From an uncultured Lachnospiraceae bacterium (GTDB lineage: Bacteria; Bacillota; Clostridia; Lachnospirales; Lachnospiraceae): a stretch of DNA of 44,666 bases. Below are positions 1 to 7,625 of this stretch, piece after piece. A program made the translations under genes and the position numbers. The notes under the pieces were generated by a model, which was not told where the DNA came from, ran no database searches, and saw nothing but the letters and a program-made list of their open reading frames with translations. Position 1 is the stretch's first letter, and each line of letters begins with the position of its first letter. The DNA is taken from positions 1 through 44,666 of the forward strand of contig CALWLN010000213.1 of the NCBI GenBank assembly GCA_944381535.1. Reading direction: 5' to 3'.

Positions 1-441
1 TACACGAATGCCGGTGGCGTACAAAAGTTCCAGCATGGCGCAGTCCCGAAGTTCCTTCGGGGTGCTTCCCTTGGTCTGGGCCAGGAGCCGCTCCACTTCC
101 TCCGGGGAAAGAATCTCCGGCACCTTCTTCTCAATCTTCGGCGCATGCAGCTCCTCCGCCAGATCCTCTTTCAAAATTCCCTGCCGCCTCAGATATGTAA
201 AGAACACCTTCATGGAAGCAACGCTCCTGGAAATCGTAGAAGGTTTCTTCCCTTCTTTTTCCAAAAACAAAATATAAGAATTCAACCCGGTAGCTGTAAT
301 CTCTGTCACATGAGTTATCCCCTGGTCCCTAAGATAGCCCTCCAGCTTCTTCAAATCCCGCTCGTAGGAAACCGCAGTATTATCCGACATATGCTTGACT
401 TCTTTTAAATATTGAATAAACGCCGACAACTCTTGTTTCAT
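1..441 (-). CDS. xerD: Site-specific tyrosine recombinase XerD, N-terminal part (cut by window edge)
   Basis: Tyrosine recombinase that resolves chromosome dimers at dif together with XerC. I read 147 codons from an ATG at 441 to base 1 without a stop. Residues 1 to about 85 form the SAM-like core-binding domain (start MKQELSAFIQYLKEVKHMS). The catalytic domain begins near residue 105 (PEILSPEEVERLL). The last residues are LELLYATGIRV, so the first catalytic arginine (R146, the R of the family's GIRVSE motif) is present, while the H-x-x-R, H/W and Tyr motifs lie outside the window. Its position just downstream of spoIIM repeats a common Firmicutes arrangement (spoIIM near xerD/ripX). XerC or another phage-type integrase is possible but less likely given this context. 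Confidence 0.88.
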   Translation of the reverse strand, partial: MKQELSAFIQYLKEVKHMSDNTAVSYERDLKKLEGYLRDQGITHVTEITATGLNSYILFLEKEGKKPSTISRSVASMKVFFTYLRRQGILKEDLAEELHAPKIEKKVPEILSPEEVERLLAQTKGSTPKELRDCAMLELLYATGIRV

Positions 442-470
442 AATTCACAACCCCGCACATCATTTTCTTT

Positions 471-580
471 CGCAAACCCTATAAACATAAACCTATTATA
501 GGAATCGCTCCGCAATCCCTATAATCATGAATCTATTATAGGAATCGCCTTGCGAATCCTATAATCGTAAATCTATTATA
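471..580. repeat. Tandem 40-bp palindromic repeat, about 2.75 copies, upstream of xerD
   Basis: Full units lie at 491-530 and 531-570, with partial units at 471-490 and 571-580; the period is exactly 40 bp. Each unit reads ATTATAGGAATCGC, a short loop, then a near-complementary GCGAATCCTATAAT arm followed by CRTRA. Each unit can therefore form a hairpin and carries a TATAAT-like hexamer on both strands. The array ends about 30 bp before the xerD start and could lie in its promoter region. A related array sits at 40556-40645. The function is unknown. Confidence 0.8.
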
Positions 581-695
581 ATAACATATTCCAAGAAAAT
601 CAAATGATATTTTTCCCGTATTTTCGGCATTTTACAGGAAACTACAAGATATCGACGGCCACATTTTACATTCCCCCATATCTGGTAAAAAAGGT

Positions 696-1343
696 TTAAA
701 AAATTTTTAATATTTTTTTAAGCAGAAAGGGATTTATATAACTTTCCAGGAAAATTCCTGTAATATACACTGCCAGCAGTACTGCGCAGATCATAAAAAA
801 CAGAAAAATCTTCTTCAGTTTTCTGCCGCCGACTCCTGTTCCTCCGAACCGACTCTCTGTCCTTTGACGAAAATAGGCTGACAGATAGATGACAGCAACA
901 TAGAGCGGTAAGTACAGTAAATACTGTGGAAAGAAAGCCGTTCCCATCAGTAGGATGCCTTTCACTCCGTACACCGCCACCGAGGCAGCCATGAGAAATC
1001 CCGCCGCAAAGCTCTGCCAGGCCAGAAACACCCCGCCGGCGATGGTTCCCCAATTATTAAAGACGAAGAGCAGAAGCACCGCCAGAACCGGAATCCGCTG
1101 CCGCAGGATATAATAAAACAGATCCGCGGAACGAATAGGGGCGTATTTGAATTTTTCCAGAAAAAAGGTATTCCAGATGCCGAATCCCCCAAGTTGCTCC
1201 CTGTCAATCAGATTTGCGCCCACGATTCCGATTAAAAAACACAAAAGAACCGCCAGCCAGATATATTTCATGGCCGCCGGTTTCTCTTCTGTCCCCTTTG
1301 TTCTGCTTCTGTTATGTAAAAATCCTTTGATCGTCTGATTCAT
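696..1343 (-). CDS. spoIIM: Stage II sporulation protein M
   Basis: Polytopic membrane protein of 215 residues. In B. subtilis SpoIIM acts with SpoIID and SpoIIP in the mother cell to degrade septal and forespore-facing peptidoglycan during engulfment. I see a basic N-terminus, a membrane segment at about 27-43, further segments at about 85-105, 108-128 and 130-155, and a last one near 178-200. The length fits the family (about 210-215). A central run, FNNWGTIAGGVFLAWQSF, resembles the SpoIIM/DUF95 core. It lies between nudF and xerD on the same strand. A weak sigma-E-like promoter can be drawn upstream (1412-1440). Confidence 0.85.
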   Translation of the reverse strand: MNQTIKGFLHNRSRTKGTEEKPAAMKYIWLAVLLCFLIGIVGANLIDREQLGGFGIWNTFFLEKFKYAPIRSADLFYYILRQRIPVLAVLLLFVFNNWGTIAGGVFLAWQSFAAGFLMAASVAVYGVKGILLMGTAFFPQYLLYLPLYVAVIYLSAYFRQRTESRFGGTGVGGRKLKKIFLFFMICAVLLAVYITGIFLESYINPFLLKKILKIF

Positions 1344-1411
1344 GCCTGCACCTTCCCGGTTTTGTGGAGCACAAAATGTCGCGCCCTAGGCGAACATTCC
1401 CGTGTCTCTCC

Positions 1412-1440
1412 ATTATACGCAGGCCTGTTTCAAATCATTC
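1412..1440 (-). promoter_or_regulatory. Possible sigma-E-like promoter for spoIIM
   Basis: On the minus strand GAATGAT (1434-1440) is followed after 14 bp by CGTATAAT (1412-1419), roughly matching a sporulation sigma-E pattern. SpoIIM is sigma-E dependent in B. subtilis. The -35 part overlaps the nudF stop codon. The match is loose, so this is a suggestion only. Confidence 0.3.
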
Positions 1441-1974
1441 GTATTTATTTTTGTAAGCCAGAATCGCTGCCACGGTTTTGGAATCCTGGATTTTCCCCTC
1501 ATAAATCCACCGGACCAATTCTTCCAGGGTGTGGGCCTCCAGCTCCACATACTCGTCCGGATCCAAATGCTGCTTTGACGGTATCAGATCTCTGGCCACA
1601 AACACTTCAATGGCCTCGTTGCAGAAGGCCACCGTGGTCTTGATGGAAATCAGATATTCCAGATTTTCACAGCGATATCCCGTCTCCTCCTCAAGCTCCC
1701 GGGCCGCGCACACGATATGGGGCTCCTCCTTACTGTTTCTGGCCCCTGCGGGTATCTCCAGGGTATCCCGTTCCAGGGCGTTCCGATACTGTCTCACCAT
1801 CAGAAGCTTCCCATCCGGCAATACGGCCACCACCGCGGCGGCTCCCTTGCGATGTTCAATATAATCCCACTGGGCCGTCTTGCCATCCGGCAGTTCTACG
1901 GTGTCCGTATACATATCCACGATGGCTCCCTGATATTTTAATTCCCGTTTGATTCTTTTGATTGACTGTTCCAT
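1435..1974 (-). CDS. nudF: NUDIX hydrolase, ADP-ribose pyrophosphatase type
   Basis: Predicted cytoplasmic enzyme of 179 residues that hydrolyses ADP-ribose to AMP and ribose-5-phosphate. The N-terminus carries the ADPRase-type beta strands (ELPDGKTAQWDYIEHRKGAA), then VRQYRNALERDTLEIPAGA, the usual lead-in to the NUDIX box. The box runs from that glycine to RELEEETGY and has one residue more than the classical Gx5Ex7 spacing, but all the metal-binding glutamates are kept. The start ATG at 1974 has AAAGGAAG about 7 nt upstream. It lies between rny and spoIIM, separated from rny by a terminator. Substrate choice within the NUDIX family is inferred from resemblance. Confidence 0.85.
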   Translation of the reverse strand: MEQSIKRIKRELKYQGAIVDMYTDTVELPDGKTAQWDYIEHRKGAAAVVAVLPDGKLLMVRQYRNALERDTLEIPAGARNSKEEPHIVCAARELEEETGYRCENLEYLISIKTTVAFCNEAIEVFVARDLIPSKQHLDPDEYVELEAHTLEELVRWIYEGKIQDSKTVAAILAYKNKYE

Positions 1975-2028
1975 CCTATTCTTCCTTTCCTGTATGATAT
2001 ATCTGCTTCGCCGCCCAAGGGACTTTTC

Positions 2029-2064
2029 CCTTACAGGAAAATCCTCTGGACTTCCTGTGAAATG
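2029..2064. repeat. Palindromic intergenic repeat, family B, copy 1
   Basis: Plus-strand arms CTTACAGGAAAATCC and GGACTTCCTGTGAAA flank a TCT-like loop, forming an imperfect inverted repeat. It sits directly beside the rny terminator hairpin. Related inverted repeats occur at 5813-5839 and 17521-17563, each also next to a terminator. The common core is TTTCAYAGGAA with its complement. Confidence 0.55.
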
Positions 2065-2095
2065 AAAAGAGACTGCCGAAGCAGCCTCTTTTCAT
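2062..2095 (-). terminator. Hairpin terminator after rny
   Basis: A 15-bp inverted repeat (ATGAAAAGAGACTGC, CGAA loop, complementary arm with one mismatch) starts 18 bases after the rny stop. On the minus strand the loop is UUCG and the arm ends in a T-rich stretch. It is nearly symmetrical. Confidence 0.8.
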
Positions 2096-2112
2096 GATTC
2101 AACGCATTTTGA

Positions 2113-3660
2113 CTATTTCGCATAGTCTGTGACACGTGATTCTCGAATGACGTTCACCTTAATCTGACCGGGATATTCCAATTCCGTCTCAATCTGCTTG
2201 GAAATATCTCTTGCCAGCAATACCATATCCGCATCGCTGACCTGCTCAGGAACTACCATAATCCGAACCTCTCTACCTGCCTGAATGGCATATGACTTCT
2301 CCACACCTTTGAAAGAATTCGTAATATCTTCTAACTGCTTTAATCTGTTTGAATATGTTTCCAGGGTTTCTCTTCTGGCACCGGGTCTTGCCGCCGAAAT
2401 GGTATCGGCTGCCTGTACCAGACACGCAATCAGTGAGGTGGGCTCCACGTCTCCGTGGTGGGCTTCCACCGCATTGATTACCAGGGCGGATTCCTTGTAC
2501 TTCTTACACAAATCCACACCAATCTGAATATGTGATCCTTCTATTTCATGATCCACGGATTTTCCGATGTCATGCAACAGACCGGCTCTTTTCGCAACTC
2601 TTACGTCCACGCCAACCTCCGCTGCCAGAAGGCCGGATAATTGGGCGACCTCTATTGAATGTTTCAGAGCATTCTGTCCATAGCTTGTGCGGAATTTCAT
2701 CTTTCCCAGCAAGCGGACCAGCTCCGAATGTATTCCATGTACTCCCACCTCTAGGGTAGCAGCCTCTCCTTCTTCCCGAATCATGGCTTCCACTTCTTTT
2801 TGCGCCTTTTCCACCATTTCTTCGATTCTTGCCGGATGAATACGGCCATCCACAATCAATTTCTCCAAAGCAATACGGGCCACTTCTCTGCGAATGGGGT
2901 CAAAACCGGATAATATTACCGCTTCCGGCGTGTCGTCAATGATCAGATCCACACCAGTCATGGTCTCCAATGTCCGGATATTTCTGCCCTCGCGACCGAT
3001 AATGCGCCCTTTCATCTCATCGTTCGGAAGCTGAACTACGGAAATTGTAGTCTCCGCTACATGGTCCGCCGCGCATTTCTGAATGGCAGTTACCACATAT
3101 TCCTTCGCCTTTTTACCAGCTTCCTCTTTGGCCTTGATTTCCATTTCTTTGATTAATTTCGCAGTGTCGAGCTTTACATCTTCTTCAATGGTTTTTAACA
3201 GATATTCCTTTGCCTGTTCAGAGGTTAATCCAGAGATTCTCTCCAGTTCCTGTACACGTTCTTCATGCAGCTTGGAAACTTCCGCGCGTTTCCTGTTGAT
3301 TTCTTCCTCCTTTGCCGCAAATCCCGCCTCTTTTCTCTCGATTGCCTCCAGCTTCTTGTCCAGAGTTTCCTCTTTCTGAATCACACGGCGTTCGTTGCGT
3401 TGAACTTCGTTTCTTCTTTCCTTGATCTCCTTGTCCAATTCATTTTTTGTGCGAATAGACTCTTCTTTGATCTCAAGCATAGACTCGCGTTTCTTTGTCT
3501 CCGCGGTTTTAACAGCCTCGTCTATTATCTCTCTTGCCTTCTCTTCCGCGCTTCCGATTTTGGATTCTATCACCCGCTTCCGGTGCGCAACAGTAACAAA
3601 GTAAGTAATAGGCACAGCAATCACCAGCGTAATTATGACAGCAATGATAATTTGTGTCAC
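2113..3660 (-). CDS. rny: Ribonuclease Y
   Basis: Membrane-anchored endoribonuclease that starts bulk mRNA decay in Firmicutes. The 515-residue product has the full architecture. It begins with an N-terminal membrane helix (residues 4-24), then a long charged coiled coil (about 30-190, rich in E/K/R). A KH domain follows around residues 205-270 ([15 protein letters not shown]). The HD domain has [15 protein letters not shown] and LLHDIGK near residue 360, and [10 protein letters not shown] further on. The start is GTG at 3660, preceded by AAGGAGG with 7 nt spacing. A near-perfect sigma-A promoter lies at 3751-3779 and a hairpin terminator follows. In this lineage rny commonly stays close to recA and recX, as here. 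Confidence 0.97.
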   Translation of the reverse strand: MTQIIIAVIITLVIAVPITYFVTVAHRKRVIESKIGSAEEKAREIIDEAVKTAETKKRESMLEIKEESIRTKNELDKEIKERRNEVQRNERRVIQKEETLDKKLEAIERKEAGFAAKEEEINRKRAEVSKLHEERVQELERISGLTSEQAKEYLLKTIEEDVKLDTAKLIKEMEIKAKEEAGKKAKEYVVTAIQKCAADHVAETTISVVQLPNDEMKGRIIGREGRNIRTLETMTGVDLIIDDTPEAVILSGFDPIRREVARIALEKLIVDGRIHPARIEEMVEKAQKEVEAMIREEGEAATLEVGVHGIHSELVRLLGKMKFRTSYGQNALKHSIEVAQLSGLLAAEVGVDVRVAKRAGLLHDIGKSVDHEIEGSHIQIGVDLCKKYKESALVINAVEAHHGDVEPTSLIACLVQAADTISAARPGARRETLETYSNRLKQLEDITNSFKGVEKSYAIQAGREVRIMVVPEQVSDADMVLLARDISKQIETELEYPGQIKVNVIRESRVTDYAK

Positions 3661-3750
3661 AGGAGCACCTCCTTATTTAGTTTTCATTGTACATATATTC
3701 GTTCCTGTTATTCATACGTCATGTATTTGTAACACAATAACAACATATTG

Positions 3751-3779
3751 ATTTTATACTTTTTTCTACTTTATGTCAA
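3751..3779 (-). promoter_or_regulatory. Sigma-A promoter of rny
   Basis: Minus-strand TTGACA (3774-3779), 17-bp spacer, TAAAAT (3751-3756). It lies about 90 bp upstream of the rny start and just downstream of the recX terminator. Confidence 0.8.
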
Positions 3780-3798
3780 GTATTATGTAAAAGGAAAG

Positions 3799-3822
3799 GG
3801 CGCTTTCTTTTAAGAAAGCGCC
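3799..3822 (-). terminator. Terminator overlapping the recX stop codon
   Basis: Perfect inverted repeat: GGCGCTTTCTT, a 2-base turn, then the complement. On the minus strand it is followed by CTTTCCTTTT. The recX stop TAA lies inside the hairpin, so the last recX codons form its left arm. Confidence 0.85.
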
Positions 3823-4406
3823 TTTAAAATATCCTCGGATCGAAAGCCCTTCCGAAGCAGGAACTGGTAGAGTCTCTGCTTCTCTTTCACATCCGCAGTC
3901 TCAGGATCATAATGCTTCTTCTCAATCCAATGCTGAATCTTCCGGGTTTCCTCTTCTCCGTCGTATTCCTCCGCCAGGGCCTTATCGATATCCTCCCGGG
4001 ACACGCCCTTTCGGGCCAGCTCCAGGGCCAGCAGACGCCGACTCTTGCTCTGACCTTGCCCTTGCGCATAATTGCAGGCGTAACGAAAATCATCCACATA
4101 GTGGAATCCCTTCACATAATCAATGGTGTCCTCGATCACGTCCTCCGGGTATAAATCCTGGCGAAGCTTCTCCCGCAGCTGAACTTCCGTGCGGTCCATC
4201 CGCTCCAGCAGGTACATAGCCCGCTTCCTGGCCCGTGGAATCAGAATCTCACTACAGATCCGTTCCCACTCTCCCTCGTCTAGTTCCGCTCCCGGCTTCA
4301 GCTCAAACTGCCTTACTTCCTTCCGATATACCGTAAATGAACTACCGTTTTCAAGATGTACGGTAATCTTGCCCTTGCCGGTCTCTTCTATTCTCTCTAT
4401 CTGCAT
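3810..4406 (-). CDS. recX: Regulatory protein RecX
   Basis: RecX binds inside the RecA filament groove and limits or modulates RecA activity. The product is 198 residues from the ATG at 4406. A GTG 9 bases upstream is also in frame, but GGGGTG spaced 6 nt before the ATG favours the ATG. It is all-helical with three RecX-type repeats, visible around AMYLLERMDRTEVQLREKL, FHYVDDFRYACNYAQGQ and the C-terminal YQFLLRKGFRSEDILKAL. An N-terminal beta-rich extension (ITVHLENGSSFTVYRKEVRQF) is typical of clostridial RecX. It lies directly downstream of recA, 162 bp away, and is probably co-transcribed with it under SOS control. Confidence 0.92.
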   Translation of the reverse strand: MQIERIEETGKGKITVHLENGSSFTVYRKEVRQFELKPGAELDEGEWERICSEILIPRARKRAMYLLERMDRTEVQLREKLRQDLYPEDVIEDTIDYVKGFHYVDDFRYACNYAQGQGQSKSRRLLALELARKGVSREDIDKALAEEYDGEEETRKIQHWIEKKHYDPETADVKEKQRLYQFLLRKGFRSEDILKALS

Positions 4407-4454
4407 GATCCTCACCCCGCCGGCTTTATTGTTCCGCAGGTTTTCCGCAATAAA

Positions 4455-4553
4455 TTCTCGTACGGTCAGCGCAATAAATGCGCAAATCCAACTCCGTGGG
4501 CATGAAGTTCAGCTCCGTACAAGTTTTCGTACAATCAGTACAGTAAATGCGCA
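4455..4553. repeat. Imperfect 30-bp direct repeat in the recA-recX spacer
   Basis: Two copies, 4455-4484 and 4524-4553, are about 80% identical over 30 bp (shared blocks TCGTAC, TCAG, TAAATGCGCA) and 69 bp apart. A further GCAATAAAT occurs at 4447. The spacer is otherwise noncoding and I see no clear terminator in it. The role is unknown. Confidence 0.5.
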
Positions 4554-4568
4554 GGCCTGTTCGCACCG

Positions 4569-5633
4569 TTACTCCTTACCTGCCTTGTCTGTCTTAACTT
4601 CCTTGCCCTCTTCCTTATTCTCACTCTCCGCGCCGGTGCCGCCCAAATTGTAATGGGCCCGGACCTTGGCTTCAATCTCATCCCGAATCAAGGTGTTCTC
4701 CTTTAAGAACTGCTTGGCGTTCTCACGGCCCTGTCCAATCTTCTCGTTATTATATGCGTACCATGCACCGGACTTGTTCACCACATTGCACTCGGCAGCC
4801 AGATCCAGGATATCGCCCTCTCTGGAAATTCCCTGGCCGAACATGATATCGAATTCCGCTTCCTTAAAGGGAGGCGCCACCTTGTTCTTCACGACCTTGA
4901 TCCTGGTGCGGTTTCCCACCACCTCGCCGCCCTGCTTTAAGGATTCGATTCTTCTCACATCCAGACGGACGGAGGAGTAAAACTTCAGCGCACGGCCTCC
5001 GGTGGTCGTCTCCGGATTACCAAACATCACGCCCACCTTCTCACGGAGCTGGTTAATAAAAATAACCACACAGTTGGATTTGCTGATGACAGCGGTCAGC
5101 TTCCGCAGCGCCTGGGACATCAGACGGGCCTGCAGGCCCACATGGGAATCCCCCATATCGCCGTCAATCTCCGCCTTGGGCACCAGGGCCGCTACGGAGT
5201 CTACGATCACAATGTCCACCGCTCCGGAGCGCACCATGGTCTCCGTGATCTCCAGGGCCTGTTCGCCGTTGTCCGGCTGAGATATGTAAAGGTTGTCAAT
5301 ATCCACACCGATATGCTTGGCATAAACCGGATCCAATGCGTGCTCCGCGTCGATAAAACCGGCAATTCCGCCCAGCTTCTGCACCTCCGCCACCATATGC
5401 AGAGCCACCGTGGTCTTACCGCTGGATTCCGGTCCATAAATCTCAATGATTCTTCCTTTCGGCACGCCGCCCAGTCCCAGCGCAATGTCAAGACTCAGGG
5501 AACCGGTGGGAACCGTCTCCACATTCATATTGGCGGAGGAGTCGCCCAGTTTCATAATGGAACCCTTGCCGTAATCCTTCTCTATCTTGGCGATTGCCGC
5601 GTCCAATGCTTTTAACTTATCTTCTCTTGCCAT
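4569..5633 (-). CDS. recA: DNA recombinase RecA
   Basis: ATP-dependent strand-exchange recombinase and LexA co-protease. The 354-residue product is full length. The N-terminal helix is [20 protein letters not shown], Walker A is GPESSGKT at residues 67-74, then [13 protein letters not shown] (Walker B and loop), the L1/L2 region with [20 protein letters not shown], and [11 protein letters not shown]. The C-terminal tail after residue 325 is acidic and lysine-rich with few conserved residues, as usual. A sigma-A promoter (5677-5705) and a perfect LexA box (5650-5663) lie immediately upstream, so it is SOS-induced. recX follows on the same strand. Confidence 0.99.
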   Translation of the reverse strand: MAREDKLKALDAAIAKIEKDYGKGSIMKLGDSSANMNVETVPTGSLSLDIALGLGGVPKGRIIEIYGPESSGKTTVALHMVAEVQKLGGIAGFIDAEHALDPVYAKHIGVDIDNLYISQPDNGEQALEITETMVRSGAVDIVIVDSVAALVPKAEIDGDMGDSHVGLQARLMSQALRKLTAVISKSNCVVIFINQLREKVGVMFGNPETTTGGRALKFYSSVRLDVRRIESLKQGGEVVGNRTRIKVVKNKVAPPFKEAEFDIMFGQGISREGDILDLAAECNVVNKSGAWYAYNNEKIGQGRENAKQFLKENTLIRDEIEAKVRAHYNLGGTGAESENKEEGKEVKTDKAGKE

Positions 5634-5649
5634 ATTTTCTCTCCTTTTA

Positions 5650-5663
5650 CGAACCTATGTTCG
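5650..5663. promoter_or_regulatory. LexA (SOS) box of recA
   Basis: CGAACCTATGTTCG matches the Gram-positive LexA consensus CGAACRNRYGTTYG at every defined position. It lies 17-30 bp before the recA start and just downstream of the predicted transcription start, where bound LexA would block elongation or promoter clearance. Confidence 0.92.
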
Positions 5664-5676
5664 CTTTCCTTTACTC

Positions 5677-5705
5677 ATATTAATATACTTTTTTCTGGTT
5701 GTCAA
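5677..5705 (-). promoter_or_regulatory. Sigma-A promoter of recA
   Basis: Minus-strand TTGACA (5700-5705), 17-bp spacer, TAATAT (5677-5682). The expected start point falls at about 5670, immediately before the LexA box. Confidence 0.85.
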
Positions 5706-5812
5706 CTACTTTTTGGGGATTTTTACTGATTTTTTACGGATTCTGTTGCTGTTCATGACCTGACCAGCAACGCGCTTTTACCTGTGTGATTTAACCCTTC
5801 GAGAACGCTTTC

Positions 5813-5839
5813 TTTTTACGGGAAATCTTCCTGTGAAAG
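5813..5839. repeat. Palindromic intergenic repeat, family B, degenerate copy 2
   Basis: TTTTTACGGGAAATC is joined to TTCCTGTGAAAG, a shortened version of the inverted repeat at 2029-2064 and 17521-17563 with the loop region missing. It directly follows the hairpin at 5845-5869, the same order as at the rny-nudF junction. Confidence 0.4.
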
Positions 5840-5844
5840 AAAAA

Positions 5845-5869
5845 GAACAGCTGCATGCCGCAACTGTCC
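5845..5869 (-). terminator. Terminator after trxA
   Basis: On the minus strand GGACAGTTGC, loop GGCAT, GCAGCTGTTC forms a 10-bp RNA stem (two G-U pairs) followed by TTTTTCTTT. Because the pairing needs G-U wobbles in the minus-strand RNA, it acts mainly in that direction. Confidence 0.7.
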
Positions 5870-5871
5870 TC

Positions 5872-5900
5872 ATTATAATTGTTTTTTTCTGATTCGTCAA
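5872..5900 (-). promoter_or_regulatory. Promoter-like sequence abutting the trxA terminator
   Basis: Minus-strand TTGACG (5895-5900), 17-bp spacer, TATAAT (5872-5877). Its expected start point (about 5865) falls in the first bases of the terminator stem, so any transcript would at once form or disturb that hairpin. If it reads through, it would give recA a second, longer leader. Confidence 0.5.
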
Positions 5901-5950
5901 GAGCGGGAAATCCGTATTTCTCCGTATGTGAATCATAAATCTCTTCTGAC

Positions 5951-6259
5951 TTAAAGCATCTGTTTGATCTGCTCCAGCGTATGGAAGCCTACGGCCTTGT
6001 TGGCCACCTGGCCGTTCTTGATCACGATGAGCGTGGGAATACTCATCACGCCGTACTGCTGGGCCAGTTTCTGCTGCTCATCCACATTGACTTTGCCGAA
6101 CACCGCCTTATCGGCCAGCTTCTCCGCAGCCTCGTCGATTACCGGTCCCTGCATCTGACAGGGTCCGCACCAGGTTGCCCAAAAGTCCAGAAGCACCGGC
6201 TTGCTACTCTTCATTACTTCCTGCTCAAAATTGTCACTTGTTATTTTTAAAACTGCCAT
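5951..6259 (-). CDS. trxA: Thioredoxin
   Basis: Small cytoplasmic disulfide reductase. From the ATG at 6259 the product has 102 residues. This start is preferred over the in-frame ATG two codons upstream because GGAGG lies 9 nt before it but only 3 nt before the other. The classical active site WCGPC sits at about residues 28-32 (FWATWCGPCQMQGP), and the cis-proline motif is SIPTLIVIKNG. Length and motifs fit canonical TrxA. No thioredoxin reductase gene is adjacent in this window. It is a single-gene unit with its own terminator. Confidence 0.96.
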   Translation of the reverse strand: MAVLKITSDNFEQEVMKSSKPVLLDFWATWCGPCQMQGPVIDEAAEKLADKAVFGKVNVDEQQKLAQQYGVMSIPTLIVIKNGQVANKAVGFHTLEQIKQML

Positions 6260-6384
6260 AATCATTTTCCTCCGTTTCGTTTTCTTTGATATTGCTTAAG
6301 GGTTGATTTGATTATAATCTATCATACCACATATTTCTGTGACTATGTTACTTTTTATTATTTTTTAATATATTGGGCCCTCTA

Positions 6385-6413
6385 TTGACAAGATATTAAA
6401 TAGCCAAAACATA
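6385..6413 (+). promoter_or_regulatory. Possible promoter in the trxA-kdpD spacer
   Basis: The 277-base spacer between the divergent trxA and kdpD-like genes holds TTGACA at 6385-6390, with a poor -10 (AACATA) after 17 bp, or TATAGG after 21 bp. A TTAAGATTAAGAT motif nearer the kinase start could be a regulator half-site pair. I see no gene here. The kinase start has GGGAGG unusually far (12 nt) upstream. Confidence 0.3.
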
Positions 6414-6536
6414 TAGGATACTACACTTTCTGTTAATTTACCGCTAATTTTTCTTATTTCCCCTTGTACTTCTCCTTGTTAGATGGTAAGTTAAGATTAA
6501 GATAAAAAATTTTACCTCGGGAGGACCCCTGTCACT

Positions 6537-7625
6537 ATGAAATACATACGGTGCATACATTCCTTTTTCAGGAAGCACTATTTTACATATTCCACGCTGG
6601 TTATGATACTGGCCACCCTCGTAGCATGGCTGTTTTTTCACTACGGCCGTCAGAACACCGCAAGCATCCTTTTGATCTATATCCTGGCACTGCTTCTGAT
6701 TTCCTACGGGACCGAGGGCTACTTCTACGGACTGGGCGCCGCGGCAGTGGCCGAGCTGTGCATGAACTTTCTGTTCACCGACCCCTTCTTTGCGCTGAAT
6801 TTTACGCCCTCCGGTCCGGTTATTTTTGTCGGAATGTTTGCCATCTCCGTCATTGCCAGCGCCACCGCTACCAATCTAAGACGGCAGACGAAACAACTGG
6901 CGCTGCAGGAGCGGCAGCTGGCGGAGGCGGAAAAAGAAAAAATGCGGGCCAATCTTCTGCGAGCTGTGTCCCACGATTTGCGTACGCCCTTAACCGGAAT
7001 TATCGGCTCCTCCTCCACCTATTTGAGCAATGCGGATTTTTACTCGGAGGAAGACAAGCAGAATCTGGTAAAAAATATCCATGACGACGCCAACTGGCTT
7101 TTGGCAATGGTGGAAAATCTTCTGTCCGTCACCAGAATTCAAAATGACTTCAAGCAGCTTAAGACAAACACGGAGGTGGTGGATGAGGTAGTGGCGGAGG
7201 CCGTGATCACTTTAAAGAAACGCCATCCGGACGCCCAGATAACGGTCACCATTCCGGATGAAATTTTGATGATACCCATGGACGCCATGCTGATCGAGCA
7301 GGTCATCATTAATTTTCTGGAAAACGGTCTGACCCATGGCAAAAGCGAGAAGCCCCTTCTGCTGACCGTGGAAAATGAACCCGACAAGGTCCTGTTTCGC
7401 GTCAAAGATTACGGGACCGGAATTTCCAAGGACCGTCTGGATACCATATTTGAAGCCACGGGAGAATCCCTTCCCGCCGTGGACGGCTATACGGGGATGG
7501 GCATCGGCCTGTCCATCTGTAAAACCATTATAACAGCGCACAACGGTACCATAGGAGCGAAAAATCACGGCTCCGGTGCTGAATTTTATTTTACTTTACC
7601 AAAGGAGGAACATCATGAACCCTAA
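6537..7625 (+). CDS. KdpD-like sensor histidine kinase lacking the N-terminal KdpD domain
   Basis: Membrane histidine kinase of 362 residues. Residues 15-115 form a compact four-helix membrane domain of the DUF4118/KdpD type. A short coiled linker follows (LALQERQLAEAEKEKMRANL), then the dimerisation box AVSHDLRTPLTG with H146 as the phospho-acceptor. The N box is NFLENGLTHG, G1 is DYGTGI and G2 is GMGIGLSIC. The large cytoplasmic KdpD and universal-stress domains of the canonical ~900-residue KdpD are absent. The gene overlaps the kdpE-like regulator by 11 bp. No kdpFABC genes are present, so K+ control cannot be assumed. Similar orphan pairs are frequent in clostridia. Confidence 0.88.
   Translation: MKYIRCIHSFFRKHYFTYSTLVMILATLVAWLFFHYGRQNTASILLIYILALLLISYGTEGYFYGLGAAAVAELCMNFLFTDPFFALNFTPSGPVIFVGMFAISVIASATATNLRRQTKQLALQERQLAEAEKEKMRANLLRAVSHDLRTPLTGIIGSSSTYLSNADFYSEEDKQNLVKNIHDDANWLLAMVENLLSVTRIQNDFKQLKTNTEVVDEVVAEAVITLKKRHPDAQITVTIPDEILMIPMDAMLIEQVIINFLENGLTHGKSEKPLLLTVENEPDKVLFRVKDYGTGISKDRLDTIFEATGESLPAVDGYTGMGIGLSICKTIITAHNGTIGAKNHGSGAEFYFTLPKEEHHEP

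Noticed and set aside
471-580. CRISPR array
   Set aside because: The units are tandem without spacers of unique sequence, are hairpins throughout, and number fewer than three. No cas genes are near.
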